This document shows, in pieces, positions 48,237 through 58,791 of a stretch of 64,000 bases of DNA (position 1 is its first letter; each line of letters begins with the position of its first letter). This stretch comes from Skeletonema tropicum. Its lineage: Eukaryota; Bacillariophyta; Thalassiosirophyceae; Thalassiosirales; Thalassiosiraceae. A program made the position numbers and the translations under genes. The notes under the pieces were generated by a model, which was given only the letters and a program-made list of their open reading frames with translations, was not told the origin of the DNA and ran no database searches. The DNA is taken from the NCBI GenBank assembly GCA_037178625.1, contig CM074130.1, forward strand, positions 682,001 to 746,000, given 5' to 3'.

Positions 48237-51200
48237 ATGAAGATCGCTAAGAAGAATTTCAGTCTTCGAAAGAAGAAGAAGAAGAAGTCATCCGGTGAAA
48301 AAAATGTTGTGGCGGCTATGGCGCCGATCATGGAGGAGGAGGGAGCGGCGGAGGATATGTGCGTCGGTAGCACGCATGAACGTGGAACCGCTTACACCAA
48401 GGCCAAGGAAGAACCAGATGCTACTGTTGAGAATGTAGCGGCAGCTAAGGTTGATGCAGACGTGAAATTAGCAGTGCCCAAGGATGAGCAGTTGGAGGCG
48501 AAGGACACCACTCCGGTCCGAGCCAGCAAAAAAAAGTCAGCAAAGATCATGCAAGCTCTCGAAGTGGCCAAAGAGAAACGCGATGCTACGATTGAGAAAG
48601 CAGCGGCAGCCAAGGTTGGTGGAGAGGTGAAATCAGCAGTGCCCAATGATAAGCAGTTGGAGGCGAAGGACACCACTCCGGTGCTCGCCCGCAAAAATAA
48701 GTCAGCAATGACCAAGCAAGCTTCAGAGGTGGCCAAAGAGAAACGCGGTGCTACTATTGAGAAAGCAGCGGCAGCCAAGGTTGGTGGAGACGTGAAATTA
48801 GCAGTGCCCAAGGATGAGCAGTTGGAGACGAAGGACACCACTCCGGTCCTCGCCCACAACGATAAGTCAGCAGTGACCAAGCAAGCTTCAGAGGTGGCCA
48901 AAGAGAAACGCGGTGCTACTATTGAGAAAGCAGCGGCAGCCAAGGTTGGTGGAGAGGTGAAATCAGCTGTGCCCAATGATGAGCAGTTGGAGGCGAAGGA
49001 CACCGCTCCTGTCCTCGCCCACAGAAATAAGTCAGCAGTGACCAAGCAAGCTTCAGAGGTGGCCAAAGAGAAACGCGATGCTACGATTGAGAAAGCAGCG
49101 GCAGCCAAGGTTGGTGGAGACGTGAAATCAGCTGTGCCCAATGATGAGCAGTTGGAGGCGAAGGACACCACTCCGGTCCTCGCCCGCAAAAGTAAGTCAG
49201 CAGTGACCAAGCAAGCTTCTGAGGTGGCCAAAGAGAAACGCGGTGCTACTATTGAGAAAGCAGCGGCAGCCAAGGTTGGTGGAGAGGTGAAATCAGCTGT
49301 GCCCAATGATGAGCAGTTGGAGGCGAAGGACACCACTCCGGTCCTCGCCCGCAAAAGTAAGTCAGCAGTGACCAAGCAAGCTTCTGAGGTGGCCAAAGAG
49401 AAACGCGGTGCTACGATTGAGAAAGCAGCGGCAGCCAAGGTTGGTGGAGACGTGAAATCAGCTGTGCCCAATGATAAACAGTTGGAGACGAAGGACACCG
49501 CTCCGGTCCGAGCCCGCAAAAATAAGTCAGCAGTGGCCAAGCAAGCTTCAGAGGTGGCCAAAGAGAAACGCGATGCTCCTATTGAGAAAGCAGTGGCAGC
49601 CAAGGTTGGTGGAGACATGAAATCAGCAGTGCCCAAGGATAAACAGTTGGAGGCGAAGGACACCACTCCGGTCCGAGCCCGCAAAACTAAGTCAGCAATG
49701 TCCAAGCTAGCTTCAAAGGTGGCAAAAAAGAAACGCGATGCTGCTGTTGAGAAAGCAGCGGCAGCCAAGGTTGGTGGAGACGTGAAATCAGCTGTGCCCA
49801 ATGATAAGCAGTTGGAGACGAAGGACACCGCTCCGGTCCGAGCCCGCAAAAATAAGTCAGCAGTGACCAAGCAAGCTTCAGAGGTGGCCAAAGAGAAACG
49901 CGATGCTACTATGGAGAAAGCAGCGGCAGCCAAGGTTGGTGGAGACGTGAAATCAGCAGTGCCCAATGATAAGCAGTTGGAGATGAAGGACACCGCTCCG
50001 GTCCGAGCCCGCAAAACTAAGTCAGCAATGACCAAGCAAGCTTCAGAGGTGGCCAAAGAGGAGGCATCTGGCACGCAAAGTACATCTATGTTGGGTGACA
50101 TGGAGGTCACCCTCAAAGCCTTGGAACCGAAGAATGAGAAGGGCGAACCATCCCCGCCGGTTGCTGCCAATAGCCCGACATCTCATTTTGAATTAGATGT
50201 CTTCAATGCTATGCACCGTCAAAAAAGTCTCAAGCAGTATTCCACCTCTCTAATGGATGATGAGAAGTCGATCTCATCGGAGGAAGATCTGACTGGAAGG
50301 AACCTCGAAGGGTCATTCGTACCAGAAGAGCATGATGGGATGTCAGTCGCATCAGAGCCACATTTTCCTCAGAAGAAAGGCAAAGCTGGTAATGACAATT
50401 TGTCAGTCGCATCAGAGCCATCTCTCACTCAGAATAACGATGCAGATGATGGATTGTTAGCTGCGTCAGTGGCAGGTGAGGATGATTCATTCGTATCAGA
50501 TGCTGTCTCCTGTGCTGGTTGGTCATGCGTATCTGATGCTGTCTCCACTCGTATGGAAGCTAGAACTGAAGCACGGAAGAAAAACAAAGTTGAAGATGAT
50601 GAGTTCACGCAATTCGTTGACGATATCCTGCATCCTATTACATCTGCTACAGACTTCCTGTTTTGTAAAATGAAATGCGCTTTTCCTAAAGCGGTTGGAA
50701 ATGTGGATGAAGTGTTGTCCACTGAACTTCATCATTTCGCCTTTCCGTTTGAAGATACGGAAGGAGTAAAAGATGAAGCATCTACTCAACTAGAAGAGGG
50801 ATCTTCTCAACTAGAAGAGAGGGGAAGAGACAATAGAGGAGTGGGATGCGTTCAGCAGGATGAAGTAGAAATGGTGTTGAAGAGGTATCTGGACACAGAT
50901 GGAGAGGGAGAAGTGGGACTTGACGAAGAAGAAGTAGAAGTAGATGAAGAAATCAAAAATATGCAAGTAGTTAGAGTGGGAAATGGCGAAGGAGCGATAG
51001 GTAAAGAAGTCATTTATGAAGAACTATTAAAAGGAGAACGAAAGTCAGAGGAAGGCAACCAGGGGGAGGGAGGTGAGAAAAGTGACGAAGGAGGGATAGG
51101 TGAAGAAGGGAAGGATGAAGAAGGGAAGGATGAAGAAGGGAAGGATGAAGAAGAGAAGGATGAAGAAGGGAAGGATGAAGAAGGGAAGGATGAAGAACTA

Positions 51201-52649
51201 GTTCAAGGAGGACAAAAGTCAGAGGGAGACGAGCAGGGAGAAAGACGATCGAGAAGTGACGAAGGCGAGGTAGATGAAGAAGTGAAAGATGACCAACTAG
51301 CCATTGAAGAAGAATGGTCAGAGGAAGTCGGTCTAATATTTGAAGGACAACTCGAGAATGTCGCATACTGTCCTGGGAAAGGAGGAGTCGTGAGAAGGGT
51401 TGCAATGTTACCTCATCTTACTGAAGACGAAGTGCTGATTAGAGTCGATGCTACCACTATCTCATACCGAGATTGCCTTGAGAGACTTCGTCGCAACAAG
51501 AACAAGGAACTATTTGAAGAGCTTTGGGTGCCAGGTCATGAGATTGTTGGTCGTGTCGTGCGTGCAGGAACAAACTCAAAGTCCTTTTTAGGAAAACGTA
51601 TTGCTGCCTTACTCCCTTCTGGAGGTGGATGCTCTCAATACGTGCGCATTAAAACCAAGGATGCAATTGAGCTGCCTAAAAAGGCAGGCAGTAATGAAGT
51701 GATTGCACTGCTATCGACGTATGTGGCAGCCCATCAATGTCTGGAGTCTGTTATCGAAGCTTGTCGAATGGTTGATGGGGTGGGTGATGATGGATCAGAG
51801 TCGATGGCGATGATTGATGATGGATCAGAGTCGATGGCGATGACTGATGATGGATCAGAATCGATGGCGGCGATGACTTATGATGGATCAGAATCGGTGG
51901 CGAAGAGTGATGATGGCCAAAAGAACAACTTTGTATCCACCGCTAATATTCTTTCACCATTCAGGATGGCTCGCAATTTCTTTTGGAGCAAGGATGAAAA
52001 AATTCCAGGTCCTCTCGATGGAAAGCATGTGATGATCTATGGTGCTGGCAATCCTGCTGGGCTAGCCTTGGTCGATTTAGCAAGAAATGCAGGAGCAACT
52101 GTCTACGCTGTGTCCAGTAGGGCTCACTTGAATACTATTCGTGATCTGGGCGCTTATTCATGGTACGGATTGAACCAAAGGACGGTGTGGGAGGTAAAAT
52201 GGAGAGGAACGTTTGATGCGGTCATTGATACAGTCGGAGACTCTCATAACCATCCGTCTTTTTTCAAGGTCATGAAGACTCGCGGGAGATTTGCGCGGTT
52301 GAACACTACTTCTTGCGGTCAGAAGTATGCGGAGAAAATGGAGCGGAATGTTTGGTTTGGTGGTTACAAGGAGCTCAGTCGCTACGATCAGCGTGTCTTC
52401 AACGACAAGACTATCGACGACTATGATATATTTCATAGTATCAAAAAAGACAAGGATTTAATCGAGGAAGATCTTGCCCATTTATTTAAATTACTTCAAG
52501 ACGGCAAAATCAAACCCAAAATCGTCTCCCACGTTGGCTTTGATGGACTGGAGAAGGAATGGTTGAACAAATTGGCAGATGGGACGAGTGGTGTTGTAAT
52601 TGTACATCCGGGGGCAAACGATGATGTAATTTATTATGTCGAATCCTGA
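48237..52649 (+). CDS. Giant fusion: ten 55-residue repeats, acidic region, zinc-free MDR dehydrogenase
   Basis: 1470 residues without a break. The N-terminus MKIAKKNFSLRKKKKKKSSG is shared with the genes at 54286 and 57335. Residues about 57-606 are ten 55-residue repeats (VAKEKRGATIEKAAAAKVGG, then PNDEQLEAKDTTPV). Next comes the family motif SPTSHFELDVFNA, then FVDDILHPITSATDFLF, then KDEEG repeats. From about residue 1035 there is a medium-chain dehydrogenase/reductase: VPGHEIVGRVVRAG, the Rossmann segment HVMIYGAGNPAGLALVDLAR and DAVIDTVGDS. The structural-zinc Cys cluster is absent, as in quinone oxidoreductases. A DDGSESMAM repeat is inserted between its two subdomains. NADPH use is likely but the substrate is unknown. 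Confidence 0.85.
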   Translation: MKIAKKNFSLRKKKKKKSSGEKNVVAAMAPIMEEEGAAEDMCVGSTHERGTAYTKAKEEPDATVENVAAAKVDADVKLAVPKDEQLEAKDTTPVRASKKKSAKIMQALEVAKEKRDATIEKAAAAKVGGEVKSAVPNDKQLEAKDTTPVLARKNKSAMTKQASEVAKEKRGATIEKAAAAKVGGDVKLAVPKDEQLETKDTTPVLAHNDKSAVTKQASEVAKEKRGATIEKAAAAKVGGEVKSAVPNDEQLEAKDTAPVLAHRNKSAVTKQASEVAKEKRDATIEKAAAAKVGGDVKSAVPNDEQLEAKDTTPVLARKSKSAVTKQASEVAKEKRGATIEKAAAAKVGGEVKSAVPNDEQLEAKDTTPVLARKSKSAVTKQASEVAKEKRGATIEKAAAAKVGGDVKSAVPNDKQLETKDTAPVRARKNKSAVAKQASEVAKEKRDAPIEKAVAAKVGGDMKSAVPKDKQLEAKDTTPVRARKTKSAMSKLASKVAKKKRDAAVEKAAAAKVGGDVKSAVPNDKQLETKDTAPVRARKNKSAVTKQASEVAKEKRDATMEKAAAAKVGGDVKSAVPNDKQLEMKDTAPVRARKTKSAMTKQASEVAKEEASGTQSTSMLGDMEVTLKALEPKNEKGEPSPPVAANSPTSHFELDVFNAMHRQKSLKQYSTSLMDDEKSISSEEDLTGRNLEGSFVPEEHDGMSVASEPHFPQKKGKAGNDNLSVASEPSLTQNNDADDGLLAASVAGEDDSFVSDAVSCAGWSCVSDAVSTRMEARTEARKKNKVEDDEFTQFVDDILHPITSATDFLFCKMKCAFPKAVGNVDEVLSTELHHFAFPFEDTEGVKDEASTQLEEGSSQLEERGRDNRGVGCVQQDEVEMVLKRYLDTDGEGEVGLDEEEVEVDEEIKNMQVVRVGNGEGAIGKEVIYEELLKGERKSEEGNQGEGGEKSDEGGIGEEGKDEEGKDEEGKDEEEKDEEGKDEEGKDEELVQGGQKSEGDEQGERRSRSDEGEVDEEVKDDQLAIEEEWSEEVGLIFEGQLENVAYCPGKGGVVRRVAMLPHLTEDEVLIRVDATTISYRDCLERLRRNKNKELFEELWVPGHEIVGRVVRAGTNSKSFLGKRIAALLPSGGGCSQYVRIKTKDAIELPKKAGSNEVIALLSTYVAAHQCLESVIEACRMVDGVGDDGSESMAMIDDGSESMAMTDDGSESMAAMTYDGSESVAKSDDGQKNNFVSTANILSPFRMARNFFWSKDEKIPGPLDGKHVMIYGAGNPAGLALVDLARNAGATVYAVSSRAHLNTIRDLGAYSWYGLNQRTVWEVKWRGTFDAVIDTVGDSHNHPSFFKVMKTRGRFARLNTTSCGQKYAEKMERNVWFGGYKELSRYDQRVFNDKTIDDYDIFHSIKKDKDLIEEDLAHLFKLLQDGKIKPKIVSHVGFDGLEKEWLNKLADGTSGVVIVHPGANDDVIYYVES
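48406..50055 (+). repeat. Ten tandem 165-base coding repeats
   Basis: AAGAGAAACG recurs at 48571, 48736, 48901, 49066, 49231, 49396, 49561 and 49891, exactly 165 bases apart, with a variant near 49726. A diverged first unit precedes (from about 48406), giving ten units. Units are very similar, some almost identical, which indicates recent expansion or homogenisation, and all keep frame. Confidence 0.9.
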
Positions 52650-54285
52650 GAAAGTTTGTAGGAGAGGAGGTGTTTCATGTAAGTTTTGTGTGCGTTTAGT
52701 TAGGGTCTAGAAAGGTTTTAGTTTTCAGGTATGATGGCATTTTTATCGATGGAAGCGCAAAGTAAATAAATAAATACGAAGTTAATCAGATTAGAATTTG
52801 TTTGTGTTGTAGAAATTGTAGACAACCCTATCCGAGTACTACATCGACCCAATTAGTAGAAAGTGTACTTCTTAAGAACTCCCGTCAACCATCTCCCGCC
52901 CGCCCAGGTATGTCAGAGGAGAAGGTTCCTCTCGCTGATATGATTCGAGTTTTGATGGTATTTAACTCGATAGAGATTTTTACCGTCACCCTCGATTCTG
53001 GACGTAAAACGGGATTTTTTGATCATCTTCGCAACATCTTCTACATACATGATGAGGTTGTTGCATCACATTGACGTGTTATAATGCTATAAAATCTGAA
53101 ATATTATCAATCAATGGGCCACTTCTTAAAGCTGCTCATGCTCATACTTGAATGCGGTTCTGGTGGCCATCCCAATCCGACTTCTCAGATCACTACATAC
53201 ATGGCTGTGGCTGTAGCATCAGTCCTGAAAATGGAATACACAGCTGCAAATTATTCTCTGTTCTCAAGTCCAGCTTTCTTGCCTACTCTCTAGAGAAGCG
53301 GATGTGGCTTGTACCTACGTTACTACACACACCAAGGTAGCATAGATACAGAGCAAGCTACGAGCCACAATTATTGACCCTCATCAGGTCACATAAAAGG
53401 CTGTATCTATAGCAGTTACAAGTGAAGATTGCATGAACCAAGTAGGAAAGCTTCTCTACATCGTTACTACCAAATAATGGGCCACTAGGAGCGGATTTGG
53501 CTCGTATCGCTTCGCTACACACATCAACTTTAAATGGCAGTACATATTGTACTTATACATAGTTGGCAAGTGCTCGTTGAGACAAGTGTATGCTAGGTAC
53601 TGGGATCCCGTCCGGATTCCGTCCCCTCATTCCCGGTTACGTTTGGTCGCCAAGTTTGGCGAGGATTATCGCAACAAGACCCAACACTGGCGGGTCACAC
53701 TGGCCTTCTACCTTCGCTTGGCCTTCTCACAAAATCAAAAACAAGAAAATGCCAAGAAATGTTCGCCTTTCTTGCTTGGACAGCGGGCGGGCGGGAGCGC
53801 GCGCATTTGAATTTTGAATAGGTCACGTTCGGGGGGCGGGGGGGACTCAGGTTTGAAACGTAGGTACACTAGTTATTCGTCAAGATAAACTTACTGGTAA
53901 GTTGGCCCCACTTTTTGAGGACCTTTTAAAAATCAAGTCACGAGCGATAAGTCCCAAAGCACGACAAACGTCGTTCTATTTTTTTTACCACGACTCAAAA
54001 AAGGTGGGTCCGCGACACTCAGAAGTCGGTTCCAGCAATGAACGTTGACCTTTACTTCCTCCCTTACTTTCTCGCTTTGAGTTTTCAACCCAACGGCCCA
54101 GGAAAACAGTAACGTGTAAATAAAAAATGACCTGGCTGCTGCCTTCAGCGCGAGCAGCATACAACATCACACTGATATACTGATACATACTGGCAACTGA
54201 ATAACGACAACTCCTACTTATGCACTGCTTGGGGTTGGAATGCATTTACGTAACAACGTTGTAAGTGCTCCTCCTCAAGAACAAG
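52650..54285. other. 1.6 kb spacer upstream of the second MDR-fusion gene
   Basis: No gene supported. A G-run (GGGGGGCGGGGGGG) lies at about 53832. The segment around 53690-53790 (ATCGCAACAAGACCC, CACAAAATCAAAAACAAG, AAATGCCAAGAAATG) resembles the segment about 200 bases upstream of 48237 (GAAAATGCCAACAAATGCCC). The two MDR-fusion genes therefore appear to share promoter sequence as well as coding sequence. Confidence 0.4.
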
Positions 54286-56514
54286 ATGAAGATCTTTAGA
54301 CAAGTTAAAGCAAAGTTTACTCTTCGGAAGAAGAAGAAACCAAGTGAACATGTTGTCATGTCGCCAATGATCACGCAAGTGGTCGAGGAGGCGAAAGAGG
54401 AGGCAGCTGGCATGGAGGCGTCATCTATTTTAAGTGATATGGAGGTCACCCAAAAAACCAACGAACCGACTTATATGAAGAGTGTACCACCGCCGCCGCT
54501 TTCTAATGGTAGCCCAACATCTCATTCTGAATTAGATGTCATGAATACAACGAACCGTCAAATCGCCAGTGTTAAGAAACTGAAGAGGTATTCTACCGCT
54601 CTAATGGACGACGGTAAATCTCAACTCATGGGGGGGGATGGAGCGACGGCAGCTGGTAGCCCGACATCTCATTTTGAATTAGATGCCATCAATGCAACGC
54701 ACGATAATCTTGATTACGTCAGTCTACTGAAGCAGAAGAGCTATTCCACCGCACTAATGGACGAGGATAAGTCGATCTCATCGGAAGAATATTCCACTAG
54801 AAAGAACCTGGAAAGGTCATTCGTACGTGAAGATGATGGGATGTCAGTTGTATCAAGGTGCTCAACCGTGTCAAATGCCGTCTCTTGTGCTGAGTTCACA
54901 TGCGCATCAGATGTAGTCTCTACTCAACAAAATATGAATGGTAAAGCTGAAGATAATGGATTGTTAGCCGCGCCAGTGGCAGGTTCCACTCATGACAACG
55001 ACAAAGCTGATGAGGCGCCTAACTGTGTTGACAATATCTTGTCACCTATAACAAGCGCTTCAGATTTCATGTTTGGTCAAATGAAATGGGCTTTTCCAAA
55101 TGCGGTTGAAGATATGGACGAAATGATGTCCAATGATTTACATCATCTCATCTTTCCGTGTGACGGTAATGGAGAAGGACGGGAAGTAAGCAGAGCATTA
55201 ACTCAAACAGAAGAGGAAGAAAGAGATAGTAGAGGAGTGGGATACGTTCAGGAGGAAGAAGTAGAACTAGTGTTAGACATTTGCCTGAACAAGCAGGGAG
55301 GAAGGCGATCGAGAAGTGACGAAGGCGAGGTAGATGAAGAAGTAAAAGATGTGCAATTAGTGAAAGGAGTCCAAAGGTTAGAGGATGTCAGGCTATCATT
55401 TGAAGCACAACTCGAGAATGCCGCATACTGCCCTAGGAAAGGTCTTGTTAGAAAGGTTGGAAAGTTACCTCAACTTTCCAAAGACGAAGTGCTGATTAGA
55501 GTCGATGCTACCACTATCTCTAACCGAGATTGCCTTGAGAGACTTCGTCGCGACAAGAACAAGGAACTATTTGAAGAGCTTTGGGTGCCAGGTCATGAGA
55601 TTGTTGGTCGTGTCGTGCGTGCAGGAACAAAGTCAAAGTCCTTGTCGGGCAAACTTGTTGCTGCCTTACTCCCTTCTGGAGGTGGATGCTCTCAATACGT
55701 GCGCATTAAAGCCAAGGATGCAATTGAGCTGCCCAAAGATGCAAGCAGCAATGAAGTCGTTCCACTGTTATCGACTTACATGGCTGCCTATCAATGTCTG
55801 GAGTCTGTCATCGAAGCCTTTCTAAAGGTTGATGGAGGGGGGGATGATGGATCAGTTTCGATGGTTTCGATGTCGACTGGTGGAAGTCCTCTTGCTGGAA
55901 AGAATGTGATGATCTATGGTGCTGGCAATCCTGCTGGGCTAGCCTTGGTCGATTTAGCAAGAAATGCAGGAGCAACTGTCTACGTTGTATCCAGTAGGGC
56001 TCACTTGAGTACTATGCGTGATCTGGGCGCCAAATCATGGTACGGGTTGAACCAAAGGACGGTGTGGGAGGTAAAATGGAGAGGTGCGATCGATGTGGTC
56101 ATTGATACAGTCGGAGACTCTCATAACCATCCGTCTTTCAACATGGTTATGAAGACTCGCGGGCGATTTGCGCGGGTAAACACTACTTCTTGCGGTCAGA
56201 AGTATGTTGCACAAAAGGAAAAGAAGGCACAGTGGCAGTGGTTTAGTGGTTACAAGGAGCTTAGTCGCTACGAACAACGTGTCTTTAACGACAAGACTAT
56301 CGACGATTATGATATATTTCATAGTATCAAAAAAGACAAGGATTTATTCGAGGAAGATCTTGACCATTTATTTCAATTACTTCAAGCTCGCAACATCAAA
56401 CCCAGAATTGTCTCCCGCGTAGGCTTTGATGGACTGGAGGGGGAATGGGAAAAGATATTGGCAGGTGGGACGAGTGGTGTTGTAATGGTACTTCCAGGGC
56501 AAACGATGATGTGA
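54286..56514 (+). CDS. MDR dehydrogenase fusion without the 55-residue repeats
   Basis: 742 residues from ATG 54286 (MKIFRQVKAKFTLRKKKKPS), chosen because it aligns with the start of 48237. It has the same layout minus the repeat array: SPTSHSELDVMNTTNRQ, then a second copy of the motif (SPTSHFELDAINATHDN), YSTALMDEDKSISSEE, then CVDNILSPITSASDFMFGQM. From about residue 368 comes the MDR domain (VPGHEIVGRVVRAG, NVMIYGAGNPAGLALVDLAR, DVVIDTVGDSHNHPSF). The 3' two-thirds is nearly identical to 48237 in places, so the pair is a fairly recent duplication. Its subdomain linker is short (GDDGSVSMVSMSTGG). It also lacks the structural zinc Cys set. Substrate unknown. Confidence 0.85.
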   Translation: MKIFRQVKAKFTLRKKKKPSEHVVMSPMITQVVEEAKEEAAGMEASSILSDMEVTQKTNEPTYMKSVPPPPLSNGSPTSHSELDVMNTTNRQIASVKKLKRYSTALMDDGKSQLMGGDGATAAGSPTSHFELDAINATHDNLDYVSLLKQKSYSTALMDEDKSISSEEYSTRKNLERSFVREDDGMSVVSRCSTVSNAVSCAEFTCASDVVSTQQNMNGKAEDNGLLAAPVAGSTHDNDKADEAPNCVDNILSPITSASDFMFGQMKWAFPNAVEDMDEMMSNDLHHLIFPCDGNGEGREVSRALTQTEEEERDSRGVGYVQEEEVELVLDICLNKQGGRRSRSDEGEVDEEVKDVQLVKGVQRLEDVRLSFEAQLENAAYCPRKGLVRKVGKLPQLSKDEVLIRVDATTISNRDCLERLRRDKNKELFEELWVPGHEIVGRVVRAGTKSKSLSGKLVAALLPSGGGCSQYVRIKAKDAIELPKDASSNEVVPLLSTYMAAYQCLESVIEAFLKVDGGGDDGSVSMVSMSTGGSPLAGKNVMIYGAGNPAGLALVDLARNAGATVYVVSSRAHLSTMRDLGAKSWYGLNQRTVWEVKWRGAIDVVIDTVGDSHNHPSFNMVMKTRGRFARVNTTSCGQKYVAQKEKKAQWQWFSGYKELSRYEQRVFNDKTIDDYDIFHSIKKDKDLFEEDLDHLFQLLQARNIKPRIVSRVGFDGLEGEWEKILAGGTSGVVMVLPGQTMM

Positions 56515-57334
56515 TACATCGATTGTTTCAGTGTTTCGTGTTAGTTTTGTTCTGGGCAGTTTCCAGGTATGATAGCATTCTCGTGGAAATTCAACTCAAG
56601 TTGCACGGTTCGACTGTACAGAGATCCCATGTATTGAGCTGTATTCGAGTTGTATTTCCGAAATAAGGTCTGCGTAAGGTCAAAAACAGCACATTTTCGC
56701 GCACTTCCTTCACCGGTGAGTTGATACTACTTTTCCGAAGGGTAAATAAATACAATTCCTACGCAAACTGAATACGCCGTAACGCTCCTCACGCCGCCAT
56801 TCCCCCGTGTCTGGGCAATGATGATGACGAGTGAGCAAGAGCATGAATACCAAGAACAACAATAATAATCTAATGCATTAGCATTTCTACTTCTACCCTT
56901 CCTAACCCTGCTTGACAGAGGCTTTTATGGCCACCTACTTTCTCATCTGCCGGTACCTTGTGCAAGAGACAACCTCTAATCTTCTGCTGAAGCTTGGACT
57001 TGGATATCGAGTTGGCAACATCCCAAATAATGCACTTCATCAACCGGCACTTCCCACCTACCGCAACGTCCCAACCCACGTCCCACGTCGTCCCGCGTTT
57101 AACTGTCGCAAAATCAAAATTATTTAAGACTTTCGCACAAAATCAATTCAAACAAAAAATGCCGCCCGTTTTTTCCGATTTTCCGATTATCACATCATGT
57201 GAGAACTACACAGACCAATGAGCGCACTCTCCCTTACTTACCATAAATCAAGAAAATGACATGAGTTCATTTCGCTTGCTTCATCATCATCACACTGGGG
57301 AGAAATATAACTGTGAGGTCGCCTTAACATCAAG
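56515..57334. other. 820-base spacer upstream of the third family member
   Basis: No gene supported. CGCACAAAATCAATTCAAAC and AAAAATGCCGCCCG at about 57130-57165 resemble the upstream segments of the two other members (GAAAATGCCAA). Otherwise nothing noted. Confidence 0.35.
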
Positions 57335-58541
57335 ATGAAGATCGCTAGCGCTAAGCAACCAAAATCAAGTTTCGCTCTTCGGAAGAAGAAGAAGAAGACA
57401 TCAGGTGAAAATGTTGTGGAAGCTATGGCGCCGATCATCGAAGAGGAGCAGGGAGCGGCGGCGGCGGATATGTCGGCAATGATCATGCAAGCTTTAGAGG
57501 TGGCCAAAGAGGAGGCAGGGGGCATGGAGGTGACATCTATGATAGGTGATATGGAGGTCACTCTCAACGCCATCGAACCGAACAATATGAAGGGTGCATC
57601 GCCGTCGCCGCTTTCTAATGGTAGCCCGAAATCTCATTTTGAGTTACATGTCATCAATGCAACGCACGATAATCTTGATTACGTCAGTCTATTGAACAAC
57701 TCAACGGAAGAATCTTTGCCTAGAAGGAACCTCGAAGGGTCATTCATGTCAAAAGAAGATAATGGGACGTCAGTTGTATCAGATGCTCTCTCTACTGTGT
57801 TTTCAGTCGTATCAGATGCAGTCTCTACTGGGTTGTCAGCCGTATCAGATGCAGTCATGAATCAAATGAGTGATGAAGGTGATGGATTGGTCAGTTGCAG
57901 TCTCCACTCTTAAGGATGACAAAGCTGATGATGGATTGCCAGTCGCATCAGCTGCAGTCTCTACTGATAAGAATGACAAAGCTGAGGATGATGGATTGCC
58001 AGTAGCAACAGCTGCAGTCAATACTGATAAGAATGACAAAGCTGAGTATAATGGATTGCCAGTAGCAACAGCTGCAGTCTCTACTGATAAGAATGAGAAA
58101 GCTGAAGATGATAAGTTGCCAGTTGTATCAGAGCCAGTTGTTATTCAGAAGAATGACAAAGCTAAAGATGGTGTGTTGCCAGTCGCATCAGATGCTGTCT
58201 GTACTGATAAGAATGACAACGCTGCTGATGTTGGATTGTCAGTGGCGAAAGATGTAGATGTAGTTTCTAATGCTTTGTCAGCTGAAGATGATGAATTTTC
58301 AGTAGCAACAGACGTAGTCTCTGTTCAGAAGAACGACAAAGCTGTAGGTGATGGATCGTCAGTCGCAACAGATGTAGTCTCTAATCTGAAGAAAGACAAA
58401 GCTAAAAATGTTGGATTGTCAGTTGCATCAGTTCCAGTCTCCGCTCGTGTGGCATCAGTTCCAGTCTCCACTCGTGTGGATGACAAAGCTGAAGACTGTG
58501 CGTTGTCAGTTGTATCTGAGCCACCTTTTACTGGCAAATGA
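57335..58541 (+). CDS. Third family member, no MDR domain, one +1 frameshift
   Basis: Starts MKIASAKQPKSSFALRKKKK and keeps AMAPIIEEEQGAAAADM, MGDMEV-type text and the SPKSHFELHVINATHDNLDY motif, so it is clearly related to 48237 and 54286. After PRRNLEGSFMSKEDNG comes a repeat region of about 18-20 residues per unit (TDKNDKAEDDGLPVATAAVS), about ten units. There is no dehydrogenase domain. The first frame stops at 57913, and the continuing frame runs to 58541. Dropping one G from GG at 57889-57890 joins them (DGLSVAVSTLKDDKADDG), giving about 401 residues. The repeat coding resembles that of a surface or scaffold protein, but there is no signal peptide. Confidence 0.7.
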
Positions 58542-58791
58542 TAATAGGTAGGTCGGGCTTTAAGTTATTGTGGTAGGAAAAGTCCTGTAGGAGAGGAGGT
58601 GTTTCGTAATAATTTTTTATGGTGTGTAGTTCAGATTTATTTTCCAGGTATGATAGTATTTTCATCGGATGAAGCACAAAGCATTTGTTTTTGATAGACA
58701 TTTTGTACAACTTAAGTGCTACTCTCTTTGAACTTCTTCAGTTTGTCCTTTTAAGTTACGATAGTTTATTAACTACAACTACAAGTAGTCC

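Noticed and set aside
48406..50055. Regularly spaced repeats as a possible CRISPR array
   Set aside because: The repeats are 165 bases, contiguous, without unique spacers, and code in frame; the genome is eukaryotic.
48392..50170. A 592-codon minus-strand frame opposite the 55-residue repeats
   Set aside because: It is the mirror of a repeat with period divisible by three, has no homologue-like features, and the plus strand carries the conserved family start and MDR domain.
52802..53074. A 90-codon frame after the first MDR-fusion gene
   Set aside because: It starts only with TTG, has no conserved counterpart, and lies in sequence otherwise without coding character.
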